Assembly (NCBI GenBank): GCA_950022655.1
Contig: OX465584.1
Span: 61,816,841 to 61,880,840 of the forward strand
DNA: 64,000 nucleotides
From: Alentia gelatinosa
Lineage: Eukaryota; Annelida; Polychaeta; Phyllodocida; Polynoidae
Direction of reading: 5' to 3'
Part shown: positions 10,831 through 20,935 of the stretch, one piece after another
Layout of the letters: each line of letters opens with the position of its first letter
Position numbering within the stretch: the first letter of the stretch is position 1
Made by a program: the position numbers and the translations under genes
The notes under the pieces: generated by a model
Told to the model about the DNA's origin: nothing
Database searches by the model: none
The model's input: only the letters and a program-made list of their open reading frames with translations

Positions 10831-11045
10831 AAACTCTAAACGTGTATTTAATGTCAAGAACTAAACAGCAGGTAGAAAACACACATCGGTAAATTATGAA
10901 AGTGTATTTAATATCAAGTTCAAAACACTAATCGGTAATTTGTAAAGGTGAATTTAGTATCAAGTACTAAATAGTAGGTAGAAAACACCCATCGGTAAAT
11001 TATAAAAGTTTATTAAATGTAAAGTACAAAACGCTGATCGGTAAA
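10818..11045 (+). repeat. Tandem ~60/120-bp repeat, copy 1
   Basis: Units share CATCGGTAAATTATGAAAG and GTATTTAATGTCAAG, about four times here. The same block recurs at 11.32-11.44 kb beyond an A fragment. Confidence 0.75.
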
Positions 11046-11059
11046 ATCAACCCAAAACT

Positions 11060-11182
11060 CACTATAATCTCAATGATGCCACCTAGCGGGAATACTGTGT
11101 ACTTGGCGCCCTAGTAGCTTTATTTGGACTTGAATACAGAATACCACTTAGAGAGTGTGAGATCTTATGAGAGGGGTGCACC
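11060..11182. mobile_element. Family A MITE fragment (one half)
   Basis: CAATGATGCCACCTAGCGGG and the terminal GAGATCTTATGAGAGGGGTG are present; the other half is missing. A short triplicate of GAACTACTCC follows at about 11216-11247. Confidence 0.8.
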
Positions 11183-11315
11183 CTCTTGGCAAATTCTTCA
11201 TGTGGATTTCATGACGAACTACTCCGAACTACTCCGAACTACTCCGGGTGATTACTACTGCTGGAGTAAGATAAATTCTAAACCAAACTCGAGGTTAGTC
11301 GTGTTGTTTATCGCA

Positions 11316-11447
11316 CTCCCCATCAATAGACTCTAAACGTGTATTTAATGTCAAGTACTTAACAGCAGGTAGAAAACACACATCGGTAAATTATGGAAAT
11401 GTGTTTGATATAAAGTTCTAAACACTGATCACTAAATTATAAAGTAT
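11316..11447 (+). repeat. Tandem ~60/120-bp repeat, copy 2
   Basis: ATAGACTCTAAACGTGTATT and ACACATCGGTAAATTATGG reproduce copy 1 at 10.82 kb. The two blocks were probably one array split by the insertion between them. Confidence 0.7.
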
Positions 11448-11694
11448 GCTTCTCGTTTGAAGCGCATCAGAATATTCGCCTCGTTCATATCCCTGTGCGC
11501 TCCAAACTCGATGGTATATGAGGATACAGACCAAAGAATCATCAGTTTCTTTCTTAATACTACACACTCAATGATAAAATTTAAGTGTATTAGACCTTTC
11601 CCTGCAATACCCAACTTCCTGACACCAATATGTACCTTGCATCTTTTCAGAGATTCGTAGAACACAAACAATTAGTTCTCTATCTATCAAGATT
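11448..11694. other. Stretch without recognised features
   Basis: Overlapping ORFs on both strands (up to 79 codons) lack any recognisable domain. Confidence 0.3.
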
Positions 11695-11965
11695 TGTATA
11701 TTATCCTACCCCTAAAAAAAACGTCATAGGCTTAACATGGGATTTGTTTATGTCTTAGGCGTGACATAAAGTGTTGTTTATGTCACTACTTTCTGATACT
11801 GAAAAAATATGGAAACGGGGTCGGATAAAATCTAGACGCCACTCGTTTGAGTCTGAGTTTATTCATGCCACTCATTTTGTTGGCTCCGTAACGTCACTCG
11901 TCTTCGACTCGTGAAATTTTGGAGCCAACAAAATGCGTGGCATAAATAAACTCAGGCTCAAACTT
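11695..11965. mobile_element. Family R element ending in a palindrome
   Basis: TATCCTACCCCTAAAAAAA, GACATAAAGTGTTGTTTATG and an imperfect palindrome (CATTTTGTTGGCTCCG ... GGAGCCAACAAAATG) match the copy at 60.55-60.79 kb. Confidence 0.85.
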
Positions 11966-11974
11966 GTGACGTCT

Positions 11975-12103
11975 CTTGATATTATTATCAATGATGCCTG
12001 AAGGCATCGTGCTGTGATTTATCTGGTAACGCCTGGAGCCATTATGCTACAGTTCAGCAGAAAATGCCTGAAAGTATGAATGTAGTATGCCTTGCTCAAA
12101 GGG
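11975..12103. mobile_element. Family D (piggyBac-like) MITE fragment
   Basis: A GATGCCTGAAGGCATCGTG motif and the right end CAAAGGG followed by TTAA (12104-12107). The left end is missing. Confidence 0.6.
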
Positions 12104-12107
12104 TTAA

Positions 12108-12766
12108 CTTAGGTTTTACATTTCCATCATCCACAATGCATCTATCCCCCTAATCGATTGCAGAATGTACACGAATCTCTTTCGAAATATAAAGATGAAA
12201 AAACAATGTAGGATATTTCCATTCACCCCTTTAAATGCCATGTATATACGTTTCACTTATACCAAGAATATCAACCCCACCAAAGCTTTTTTCTAGAAAT
12301 CCTTCATATGACCTCATTCCAACCATTGATTTCGACACGTTCAATTCAAATGCTTTTCAGCTCTATCATTTCGTTTTATCCCTCGGCCGGGCGGTCGGAA
12401 CCACAGAGTTGGCAATGTCTGGTTTAAATTCTTCCCAGTTAAAATCCCCATTCCGACGCTTGGCTTGGCAGGGGTTAGTGACCCGTTGGTATGCAATATA
12501 GAATGGTGGTTTTTTTGGGGTTTGTTTTTATTGGTACTGTAAAGAGGTGCATAAAAATTTAACAAAAAAGACAATGCTAGGGGCGATTCCAATTTTCCGT
12601 ATATATATAGACCAATGATTACAGGTTTATCTGAACGTGCCTGAAGGGTAATACCCAATATATTCCTTTATATGTTATACCAAACTATGATGAGAGCCTC
12701 TCAACTATATGTCATAATTCTTTTGCTTGTGTGGATGTGTGAACTATTGAAAATATATATTGTATG
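12108..12766. other. Stretch without recognised features
   Basis: No credible gene; ORFs of 88 and 105 codons overlap on opposite strands without domains. Confidence 0.35.
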
Positions 12767-12770
12767 TTAA

Positions 12771-13105
12771 CCCTTTCACTACGCTGCATAGCACCAAATT
12801 CACACCCTCAAGTACGTTGCTGCAGTTCCATTTTCACACCCGTAGTACGCTGGTCCTTTTCACAATATCTACAGTGAAGTCATTATATCACACCTCCATA
12901 GTTATCCAAAATAATTAGGATGGCATATGATAATAATGATGTTAACTACGATATAGTCTTACATAGGTTAAAAAAAATATTATCAAAATATTCGCATTAT
13001 TTCATCAATAAATAGCAATTAATCAAATTTTGGATATGATGCCTCATGGCATCATAGCGTACTATACCTGGGAATGCCTCCAGGCATCATAACGTAGCTA
13101 AAGGG
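12771..13105. mobile_element. Family D (piggyBac-like) MITE
   Basis: 335 bp bounded by TTAA target duplications (12767-12770 and 13106-13109). Ends are CCCTTTCACTACG and CGTAGCTAAAGGG. A TTAA target and CCCTTT-type ends are hallmarks of the piggyBac superfamily; no transposase is present. The interior has GATGCCTCATGGCATCA palindromes. Confidence 0.88.
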
Positions 13106-13109
13106 TTAA

Positions 13110-13377
13110 GAGTATAGGGGGTGAAGACTGCCAAATTCCTTCCTACAAGTTATCTACCTAATTAAGGGTTCTGCCGCTTTGGCAGCTGATACAATCCAGC
13201 TGACGGATTACCCACTTTATGTATCCTTGCGTAGTGTGATACACTGACAAAATTGGGTGATCTATGTAACTAACGTTGTCAGATACAATAAAGAAATGTT
13301 GAAAAAAAAACAAAAAAAACTGGCATCTGCATAGCAGTTATTCAGGCCAGGTTCTTCTTATACATAACATTATGTTA
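13110..13377. other. Stretch without recognised features
   Basis: Short A-rich tract near 13300; nothing else recognised. Confidence 0.35.
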
Positions 13378-13885
13378 AAGGCCAGCCCCCACCTACCACG
13401 ATTCTGGTCCCGTTTGGCCTTACAACGGCCTTCCCGACACCATTCCGATTGTATCATGAGGTCAGCAAAAATCGTGGTAGGTGGAGCAAGTTTCTGCGAT
13501 TCATTCTACGATACCCCACGATAGGCAGCGATAGAAAACGACAATCGTAGAGGTCCCGATAAAATCCAACATGTTGGAATTTTGAATGCTCCACCAAATT
13601 ATCCTATCTTAGACCTCTGCGACAAGATCACGACTTGCCATAACAAAGGTCAAGTCGTGACAAAAATCGAACATGTTTGATTTTGTCTTAATCTTGTCCG
13701 AAGCCCCCCGACAGGCCCCGCCAAGCTTCCAGTCGCAGCCTGTCGTGGCCTTGTCGAGGACTCTTGTCGGGAACTAGGGTCCACCAACCACGACAAGGCT
13801 ACGACAAGGCCTCCAATCGTAGGCCTGTCGTGGACCTTGTTGGGAAGCCATTGTCGTAGCCTTGTTGTGGTTGGTGGACGCCCCC
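13378..13885. mobile_element. Chimeric X/E MITE
   Basis: The left part follows family X (AGCCCCCACCTACCACGATT through CCAACATGTTGG at about 13565-13578). From about 13586 (ATGCTCCACCAAATTATCC) it follows family E to the E terminus GTTGGTGGACGCCCCC. A second AACATGTTTGATTTT core lies in the E part (13670-13684). Confidence 0.7.
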
Positions 13886-14485
13886 TTAAAAGGGTTGGTG
13901 TCGTGGTTGGTGGACCAGGGGGCCTTCCGACAAGGTTTCGACAAAATCGAACATGTTCGATTTTGGAGCCTTGTCGTAGCGTGTCTTGGCCTGTCGGGAG
14001 GTTGTTTTGTTTTGTTTTTATTTACAACAATTTCTCCCTCAGCGGAGTTCTTCCAATTGAGTGACATGTCATCATCCAAATAAGTCCGAGTACAAACAGT
14101 TTGCAAACAAGTACATAGTAATAATGAGATGAGGTGAAGTACAACTCTTCTTCCATTCAATAATAAATCTTAAATTTTATCAGATTATACCATTGGCCAG
14201 AACTACCACATGGTCAGTTTGTGTCCAACTGTACTCCCAACAAAAACCACGTTCTCACCATTAATTTCTCCTTAAATACTCTTTAAGGTACTCTACTTAA
14301 GGTTGTCGCAGAGGTCCACGATAGAATATTTAGGTGGAGCGTGCACTTCCTGAGAGGCTGCGACAAGGGCTCACGACAGCTCCCTTCCTCACGACAAGGC
14401 TGTGACAAGGCGCCGATAGGAACTTTCTTGTCGGGGCGTGTCGCAGCCTTGTTGTGGTTGGTGGACGCCCCCTTTAAAGGGTTAG
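13886..14485. mobile_element. Family E MITE split by an insertion
   Basis: GTGGTTGGTGGACCAGG, the perfect core AAATCGAACATGTTCGATTT (about 13944-13963) and a second part ending GTTGGTGGACGCCCCC align with contiguous E sequence at 3.9-4.2 kb; about 290 bp of foreign DNA interrupts it. Confidence 0.75.
14001..14292 (-). mobile_element. Probable 5'-truncated retro-insert in E
   Basis: The insert begins with a T-rich tract followed by TTTTATTTAC, which on the minus strand is an AATAAA-type signal before an A-rich tail. It separates two halves of an E element. No coding remains are recognised. Confidence 0.5.
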
Positions 14486-14888
14486 ATGCTACGACTGGCT
14501 GCTCTTCTGCCCACAAACCGGGTTTGCTACTCCCCCTATTGACCTGCCTGTAAATGAACCTTAGCACGCACACAGAAAATAGAACTTCATTGACGCCAGC
14601 GGTCAATGGGGCTGCGGTCATGTAATTGTGGAAGCCACCGACAGAATCCCATGGAGGAAGGCCATGAGAGGGATGTGGGTTCAAAGACTTGAGGTGAGAG
14701 AGAAGGGGAAAGGAAGGAGGGAAGCACTGACACCTGAAGGACAGCGTAGGGGGGGGGGAATAGTGATATAAAAAATTACTCAAAATAAGATTAGGGACTC
14801 AAAGAAGATTAGAATATATATATATAGGTTTGAATGACGGTGATTTCGCAGGTAATGCATCTATGTAGTTATATAATCACCCGGCACG
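14486..14888. other. Stretch without recognised features
   Basis: Contains a G run at about 14749-14758 and a TATATA run near 14817; no gene recognised. Confidence 0.35.
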
Positions 14889-15240
14889 TTTTTTTGTTGT
14901 TTTTTTTTTTTCACAACTTTCTTTATTGATTCTAAGTTCAGGATGAGGATTACATTTCTTTTTCTAATTGATCAACAAAGAGGGGTGGCTGTCAGTGCAC
15001 TGTGCACTGGTTTCAATCAGCTCCCTATCTATACATATTTTCGTAGCAATCACGAGTTGAACGTGGTGTTGGTTACGCACAATTTGGCCATGTATAATTT
15101 CATTGGCTATGATTTGTAGATATTTCAAATAGGCACAGTTTAGGAAAAACACATTATAGGTTATACACAGTACAAAGCATGATTAATGTTCAAAGTGGGG
15201 TATGCTCTCCATCATGGCTTTTTTTGTCAAAGATTTAAAT
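14889..15240 (-). mobile_element. Poly(A)-tailed retroelement 3' end (minus strand)
   Basis: A T-rich tract is followed after about 10 bp by CTTTATTGA. In minus-strand sense this is CAATAAAG followed by a poly(A) tail, typical of a LINE or SINE 3' end or a processed transcript. The 5' limit is unknown and no reverse transcriptase remnant is seen. Confidence 0.5.
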
Positions 15241-15324
15241 TGGTTTAGTGTTGGTGTGCTCCGAACAATTGGTAAAAGACTGTTCCAACTTTTCCCACGT
15301 AATCATATGATATAGCTTCTCCTT

Positions 15325-15440
15325 TTATTACCCGCCTATTACGGAGTCTCCGTAGGAAATGTATAGAGCACCTGGAAACAGCTAGCAGGAGATTCTGGCA
15401 TGTCAGAATCTCCAGCAGGAGATCCTGGGAAGAAAGTTCC
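15325..15440. mobile_element. Family P-like fragment
   Basis: TTATTACCCGCCTATTACGG+AGTCTCCGT resembles the terminal block of P at 29.2 and 45.35 kb. An AGATTCTGGCATGTCAGAATCT palindrome and repeated AGCAGGAGAT follow. Confidence 0.5.
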
Positions 15441-15689
15441 ACCCATAATTAGGTCAAATTATCATGTACTTCAAAATAGGTTTCTCGAATGTTCATTCAA
15501 TGTTAATTATTTATAATCATCAATGATAGTCTCATTTACCATCAGAAATCACCGTCATAACATACTTTGCATGCTTAAATCACAGGGAAATGGCGAACTA
15601 TATTATTGGTGCAATAATTCTACAGCGAATTACTGCCATGCTTGACAGTGCTGTGGTGTCTGGAACTAAATGTCTTGCAGAAACTTTCC

Positions 15690-15975
15690 AATTGCAATAG
15701 ACGTCTTGTAGATCGGTAATAAATACAATAACAACTCGTTTAGTATCAGAGTGACTGTAATCTCCTCGTAGTTGATGACGTAATTTTCTCGCTAATCGCT
15801 CTGATATTACTATACGGGTCAACTACTCATATGTGCATATGGAAAAATAGTGCGTATGTACAAAAATGCATACCTAAATGAGCTAATATCGGAACGCCAC
15901 TTGTCAGGAGAAGGTGGATGATGCACACAATATTGAGTGGATTCAGATAAAAGCGGTTTATACTCCTCGGAGATA
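15690..15975. mobile_element. GTAGTTGA hairpin and family T fragment
   Basis: CTCCTCGTAGTTGATGACG and GATATTACTATACGGGTCAACTAC pair as a stem. Downstream, AAAATAGTGCGTATGTACAA and AGATAAAAGCGGTTTATAC match family T at 24.2 kb. Confidence 0.6.
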
Positions 15976-16211
15976 TTATTCAAAATAGAAACTAAAAATT
16001 ACTTCTCTGTTCTTTATTCATGAATTGTATTTTCTGTCTTTTCAGGTAAGCCAAGTTTCAAGCTTTGAATCTTCTCTCAGATAAGTATGAATTAAATCTG
16101 TGCGGAAATAATTGGATTATTAGGCAAATAATCATTCGTTCATCATGTATATCTATCTCTCACTTATAACTAGTACCGATATTTTATCAATGTACACCAC
16201 CCGATTAATTT
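15976..16211. other. Stretch without recognised features
   Basis: AT-rich; nothing recognised. Confidence 0.3.
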
Positions 16212-16213
16212 TA

Positions 16214-16498
16214 GGCCTGACGTCCACCTACTACGCTAGACATTTAGACCTACCGTTACGGCACCGATACAAAAAGCAAATATCGGAGACATATCGGGAA
16301 GATGCAATATCGTAGACATATGTCTAGACATGCCAACCCACCACGCATTGTATGGGGATTTTATCGGTGTCTAATCGCAGAGACGTGGTCAACTGCCCCG
16401 ATATTAGGTAACCTTCCTACGCGATTTAGATTTTATTTCGGGAGGTGCATCGTAGACCATATCGGAGCCATATCGTAGTAGGCAGGACGCCTGGCCTT
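16214..16498. mobile_element. Family S MITE
   Basis: GGCCTGACGTCCACCTACTACG is mirrored by CGTAGTAGGCAGGACGCCTGG. The interior has CTAGACATTTAGACC and GGAGACATATCGGG blocks, as in the three copies at 24.6-25.8 kb. Confidence 0.88.
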
Positions 16499-16629
16499 AA
16501 GATCAAAACCCATGTCAATTTCCCAGAAATTAAATTTGAATCATTAAAGCAGGTGTTATCGCGCTAGTTTTTGATCTAGAGATTACTAGTATGATCTAGT
16601 TGAACCTTGAAAAGGTCTGGAAAGGACCT

Positions 16630-17130
16630 GTTATATATAATTGACGGGACATAGAACCCCGCTTATAAGCCGACCTCCCGCTTCAGTAAAATGGTATCAG
16701 CCGATTCTGGGGGCATTCCAACTTTAGAAAAAACCCGCTCATAAACCCGTCTTTGGGGTCTTGGAAAAACCCCGGTTATAGGGCGACCCCCCACTTTTGG
16801 TCCTGGCCCCACCATTCTACCCACCCCCCCCCCCCCTCACTCACAACTTTTCGTAGAATTTTCGATAAAGAATATGAACGTTTCAATGAACTTTTGTACC
16901 AATATATGATATTACATGCTATTTGAAAAATTACAACCAATAAATGATACACATATGAGTATCTCTTTTTTGGGGTACTTTATCATAGATTTGTTCTGAC
17001 TTTGAGGTTTTCCTAAAAATCAATTATTGGAAAACCCTAGTTATAAGCCGACCCCGAAATCTATAAGCCAATTTTTTTAAATCAAAATCCAAAAAAAAGA
17101 GCTTATAGGTACGGTTTTACGGTAAAAACA
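16630..17130. mobile_element. Probable MITE with GCTTATAAGCCGACC repeats
   Basis: Repeated motifs CCGCTTATAAGCCGACC, CGGTTATAGGGCGACCCC and TAGTTATAAGCCGACCCC surround an AT-rich centre, and a poly-C run lies near 16824-16837. The element type is known from many animals as a non-autonomous DNA transposon; the superfamily is not resolved here. Confidence 0.5.
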
Positions 17131-17389
17131 TTTAGCAGAATTTGATATAATGAGAACTGAGCCATTGTGAACGTACAAACTGGAGCCACGATGTAGCAAG
17201 CGATGACAGCTGGGCGAAAATTGAGATGGATGCCTCACCAAGAAATCTCCAGTGCCAAATAGGGGCCCGCGTACCCCCCTGACCCCCTCCCCCCTACGGG
17301 CCTCCCTGCGCATCAGACCCTGTATTTGTTTCTATCTGACTTTGCCCACCAATGATCCATCCCCATATCGCATGGACAGACAGAGATCA

Positions 17390-17500
17390 ATAGTCACGTG
17401 ATGTGTACATCGATCACGTGATTGGCCGACTCTGGGTCACGTGCTCTGTGACGTAGCGAGTGCGGGTGGCGCCCTCTTACGGCGGCCGTCTGTGTTTCAC
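17390..17500 (+). promoter_or_regulatory. E-box/CRE-like promoter candidate
   Basis: Three CACGTG E-boxes (17395-17400, 17415-17420, 17438-17443), an ATTGG (inverted CCAAT) at 17421-17425 and TGACGTAG (17449-17456) occur within 65 bp, followed by GC-rich sequence and an ATG. This resembles a TATA-less animal promoter. Inference only; no initiator is identified. Confidence 0.4.
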
Positions 17501-17504
17501 TGAA

Positions 17505-17666
17505 ATGTCGTCTGCCATCAAACCTGTCCCTAAGGAACATCGTGTATCATATTTAGAAGGACACCCACGAGATGAAAATAAAGAAGAAACCATCAACTTT
17601 TGGGCAATGTCGTTGTTCTCCACGAGTTTGATGCGGTGTGATATGAACGAGGCGACAGCCGAGTGA
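17505..17666 (+). CDS. Possible first exon or short ORF, unknown protein
   Basis: The ATG follows the E-box cluster with an acceptable start context (CTGAAATGT). The 53-codon frame begins MSSAIKPVPKEHRVSYLEGH and is hydrophilic and charged for about 35 residues, unlike the repeat-driven frames elsewhere. I recognise no family. If it is a 5' exon, its donor would lie before the stop; the GGTGTGA at about 17635 is a weak candidate. It could equally be a chance ORF. Confidence 0.25.
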   Translation: MSSAIKPVPKEHRVSYLEGHPRDENKEETINFWAMSLFSTSLMRCDMNEATAE

Positions 17667-17722
17667 ATATCATGTAGCATTCAAACGAGTTGGAGACTAC
17701 TTTATGAAATAACCATTCTGTC

Positions 17723-17988
17723 TATAGGGCTCATAGTTATTATGCTATGGAACCGGCCATTTTGTTCCAGACGCTATCCAAAACACCAGTTAGTGCCACC
17801 AATTATCTATGGATTTCATCAAAATATTTGTTGTGATTTGCCATAAAGGAATTTTAGCCTGGTCTCAATATTATCTCTATAGATTATAACAACTGATAAC
17901 AGTGGTTCCCTCCTCCCGACTAGTTTGGTGCTCTCCTACAATTTCCTGGCGGTTGCTGGTAGAGCTGGCAATCACTCTGTGCTCTATA
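17723..17988. mobile_element. Family M MITE
   Basis: Ends TATAGGGCTCATAG and TGTGCTCTATA; the interior ATAGATTATAACAACTG and TTTCCTGGCGG match the copy at 4.93 kb, with deletions. Confidence 0.8.
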
Positions 17989-18389
17989 CATAGAGGGATG
18001 AAAATCATATTCGGAGTATATATTCTCTCATTATATTCTCACTCACCATACAGAGTTGACACGTTCCCATGGTGAAGAATTACGGTAAATCAGGGGCATA
18101 ACAGACAAATACATTTTGTCCCAAAAAACTACCATTAAATAATAGCGAGTTCCAAATACACCCAAAAGGCACTCCTTGTCACTGCGGAGCAGAGTAGAGA
18201 TTATAACCTTTTACATCACGAGACTACGAATCTCTTGTTACCTGCACATAAAACCACACTTACAGGGAGGAAACCATGGCTGTCCCAGAGAGAAAACACT
18301 GTCATCTCATCACTGTGTGTGGCCTACATCCTGACGTGTAATTCCCACTCTTCGCAAACCACGATCAGCTCCTAGCTGTAAACCTGGCA
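17989..18389. other. Stretch without recognised features
   Basis: No gene recognised; leads into the ~170-bp array. Confidence 0.35.
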
Positions 18390-20220
18390 ATTGCGTTGAA
18401 CCAGGCGCCACTAATGACAAGCCGACGGCAGTGCGGACGCCCGCGAATGTCGCTTGACGGCGCGAGCGGCGTTCTCGAGACGCCACCTCAAAACGAGGCC
18501 GCCCTCTTATTATGGGATGGAACTGCTATTATGGGATGGATGAACTTCTTCCTGGGAACTTTTATAGTGGTAAAGGGTGTGTGGTTTCTATACAAGCAGG
18601 CAGGAGTATGAAAGCCAGCGAATGTCGCTTGACGGCGCGAGCGGAGTTCTCAAGACGCCACCTCAAAACGAGGCTGCCCTCTTATTATGGGATGGGACTG
18701 CTATCATGGGATACATGAACTTATTTCCAGGAAGGGATGTACTTTTATAGTGGTAAAGAGTGTGTGGTTTCTATACAAGCAGCCAGCAGTATGAAAGCCC
18801 GCGAATGTCGCTTGACGGCGCGAGCGGAGTTCTCGAGACGCCACCTCAAAATGAGGCTACTCTCTTTTTATGAGATGGAACTTTTATTATGAGATGGATG
18901 AACTTCTTCCTGGGAACTTTTATTGTGGTAAAGCGTGTGTGGTTCCTATACAAGCAGGCAGGAGAATGAAAGCCAACGAACGTTGTTTCATGTTCGTTCG
19001 AGACACCATCTCAAAATGGAGCTGACCTCTTATTATGGGATGGAACGGCTATTATTGGATGCATGAACTTCTTTCTGGGAAGAGATGTACTTTTATATCG
19101 AGGTAAAAAGGTTGTGGCTTCTATATAAGCAGTCACTGGTATGGAATCCCGCGAATGTTGCTTGACAGATCAAACATATTTTTGAGACGCCATCTCAAAA
19201 CGAGGCTGCCATCTTATTATGGGATGGAACTGGTATTATTGGATAGATGAACTTCTTTCTCCAAAGGGATACATGTATTTTTATAGAGGTAAAGGGTGTG
19301 TTACTTCTATACAAGCAGGCAGCAGTATAAAAGCCAGCGAATGCTGCCTCATGCTTAATACGCCACCTCAATATGAAGCTGACCTCTTATTATTGGATGG
19401 AACTGCTATTATGGGATGGATGAACTTCTTTCTAGGAAGGGATGTACTTTTGTAGAGGTAACGGGTGTGTGGTTTCTATACAAGCAGGCAGCAGTATAGA
19501 AGCCAGCGAATGCTGCCTCATGCTTAATACGCCACCTCAATATGAAGCTGACCTCTTATTATTGGATGGAACTGCTATTATGGGATGGATGAACTTCTTT
19601 CTAGGAAGGGATGTACTTTTGTAATGGTAACGGGTGTTTGGTTTCTATACAAGCAGGCAGGAATAAGAAAGCCAACAAATGTTGTTTTAAAACACCACCT
19701 CAAAATAGAGCTAACCTCTTATTATGGGATGGAACTGCTATTATGGGATAGATGAACTTCTTTCTAGGAATTTTTTTAGGACAGAGATAAAAATATTTTA
19801 TCATCTGCCCCAAAAGAATTGGAAAAAAAAATTCTTTCTAGGAAGGGATGTATTTTTATAGAGGTAACGGGTGTGTGGTTTCTATACAAGCAGGCAGGAG
19901 TATGAAAGCCAACGAATGTTGTTTCATGGTCAAAACACCACCTCAAAATGTAGCTGCCCTCTTATTATGGGATGGAACTGCTATTATGGGATGGATGAAC
20001 TTCTATCCAGGAAGGGATGTACTCTTATAGAGGTAAAGGGGCTGTGGCTTCTATATAAGCAGGCACTGGTATGGAAGTCCACCAATGTTACTTGACAGAG
20101 TGAGCATATTTTCGAGACGCCATCTCAAAATGAAGCTGAACTCTTATTGTGGGATGGAACTGCTTTTTTGGAATAGATGAACTTCTTTCCGGGAAGGGAT
20201 ATCCTTTTATAGAGGTATAG
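18390..20220 (+). repeat. ~170-190-bp satellite-like tandem array
   Basis: About ten units contain ATTATGGGATGGAACTGCTA, GATGAACTTCTTTCTAGG, TTTCTATACAAGCAGGCAG and CGCCACCTCAAAA. Two adjacent units (from 19341 and 19510) are offset by 169 bp and nearly identical, indicating recent local amplification; outer units are diverged. Short ORFs inside are by-products. One unit carries a ~60-bp A-rich interruption near 19770-19830. Confidence 0.92.
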
Positions 20221-20224
20221 AAAC

Positions 20225-20530
20225 CAAAGCCTTTTTCACATATATAGATAGGCTAGAAAAGTACATATAATCTACAAAGTCCTTTCACATAAATAGGCCG
20301 AATAAAGTACTAATACGACACAGAATACTTTGACACAGATAGGACAAAAAAGGATTTATACTTCACAGAATGCTTTGATATATATAGGACAAATAAAGGG
20401 TGTACATTGCACAGAGTCCTTTAACATAGACATGAGAAATAAAGGACTACACTGCACAGACCCTTTGACATGGATAGGACAAATAACGGACTAATACTGT
20501 ACACAATCATTTGACATAGAGAGCCCAAAT
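20225..20530 (+). repeat. ~59-bp tandem repeat, about 5 copies
   Basis: Units contain CACAGAATACTTTGACAC+AGATAGGAC and AAATAAAGGACTA in diverged form. It directly follows the ~170-bp array. Confidence 0.8.
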
Positions 20531-20670
20531 AGAAAATCAGACATATTCACATTAATTAAGTCCTGCTGACAATACAGCTACATTCAAAGTGCTAAGTTGA
20601 GTGTTTTCTTTATCAAGGACATATTTTAACGTACGTATTGTTTGTGTTTTGTTTTTCTGTTTGCCCACAG

Positions 20671-20787
20671 GAGGCACACTAAGCAGTGCGAGCTGCTCTA
20701 TGAGCAGATCGATAGCGTGGTGTGTGCAGCTCCCGGGGGAGTGATCCATCTTGGTGTGGACACGTGGACAGGTTCAGATGTTACCAC
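20671..20787 (+). CDS. Candidate host internal exon, unknown gene
   Basis: A polypyrimidine tract (TTTTGTTTTTCTGTTTGCCC) ends in CACAG, then 117 bases are open in exactly one frame (38 codons plus split codons at each end), then a GTGAGG donor. The reading begins RHTKQCELLYEQIDSVV and ends GVDTWTGSDVTT, with varied non-repetitive composition; the other two frames contain stops. Length is divisible by three, so the exon could be skipped without a frameshift. I do not recognise the family. It suggests this region is intronic to a plus-strand gene. Confidence 0.4.
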
Positions 20788-20864
20788 GTGAGGGGCACAT
20801 ACCCTGGTCAACACCTGCCTGATGACGACCTCCAACTACCTCTAATTGTTTCTACGAGTAGAGG

Positions 20865-20935
20865 GGGAGGGACCTCAGTCGTTAAAGCACTGGCCTAGGG
20901 ACCAGATGTTGTGTGTTTGAGTCCCACTGCAGCCC
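20865..20935 (+). mobile_element. tRNA-like SINE head
   Basis: An A-box-like CAGTCGTTAAAGCAC (20876-20890) and a B-box-like GTTTGAGTCCC (20914-20924) have tRNA spacing. It leads straight into the 90-bp array, so that array may derive from a SINE tail. Confidence 0.6.

Noticed and set aside
10504..10857. 117-codon minus-strand ORF in the CpG-rich patch
   Set aside because: Opposite-strand ORFs of similar length overlap it; GC-rich composition alone suppresses stops.
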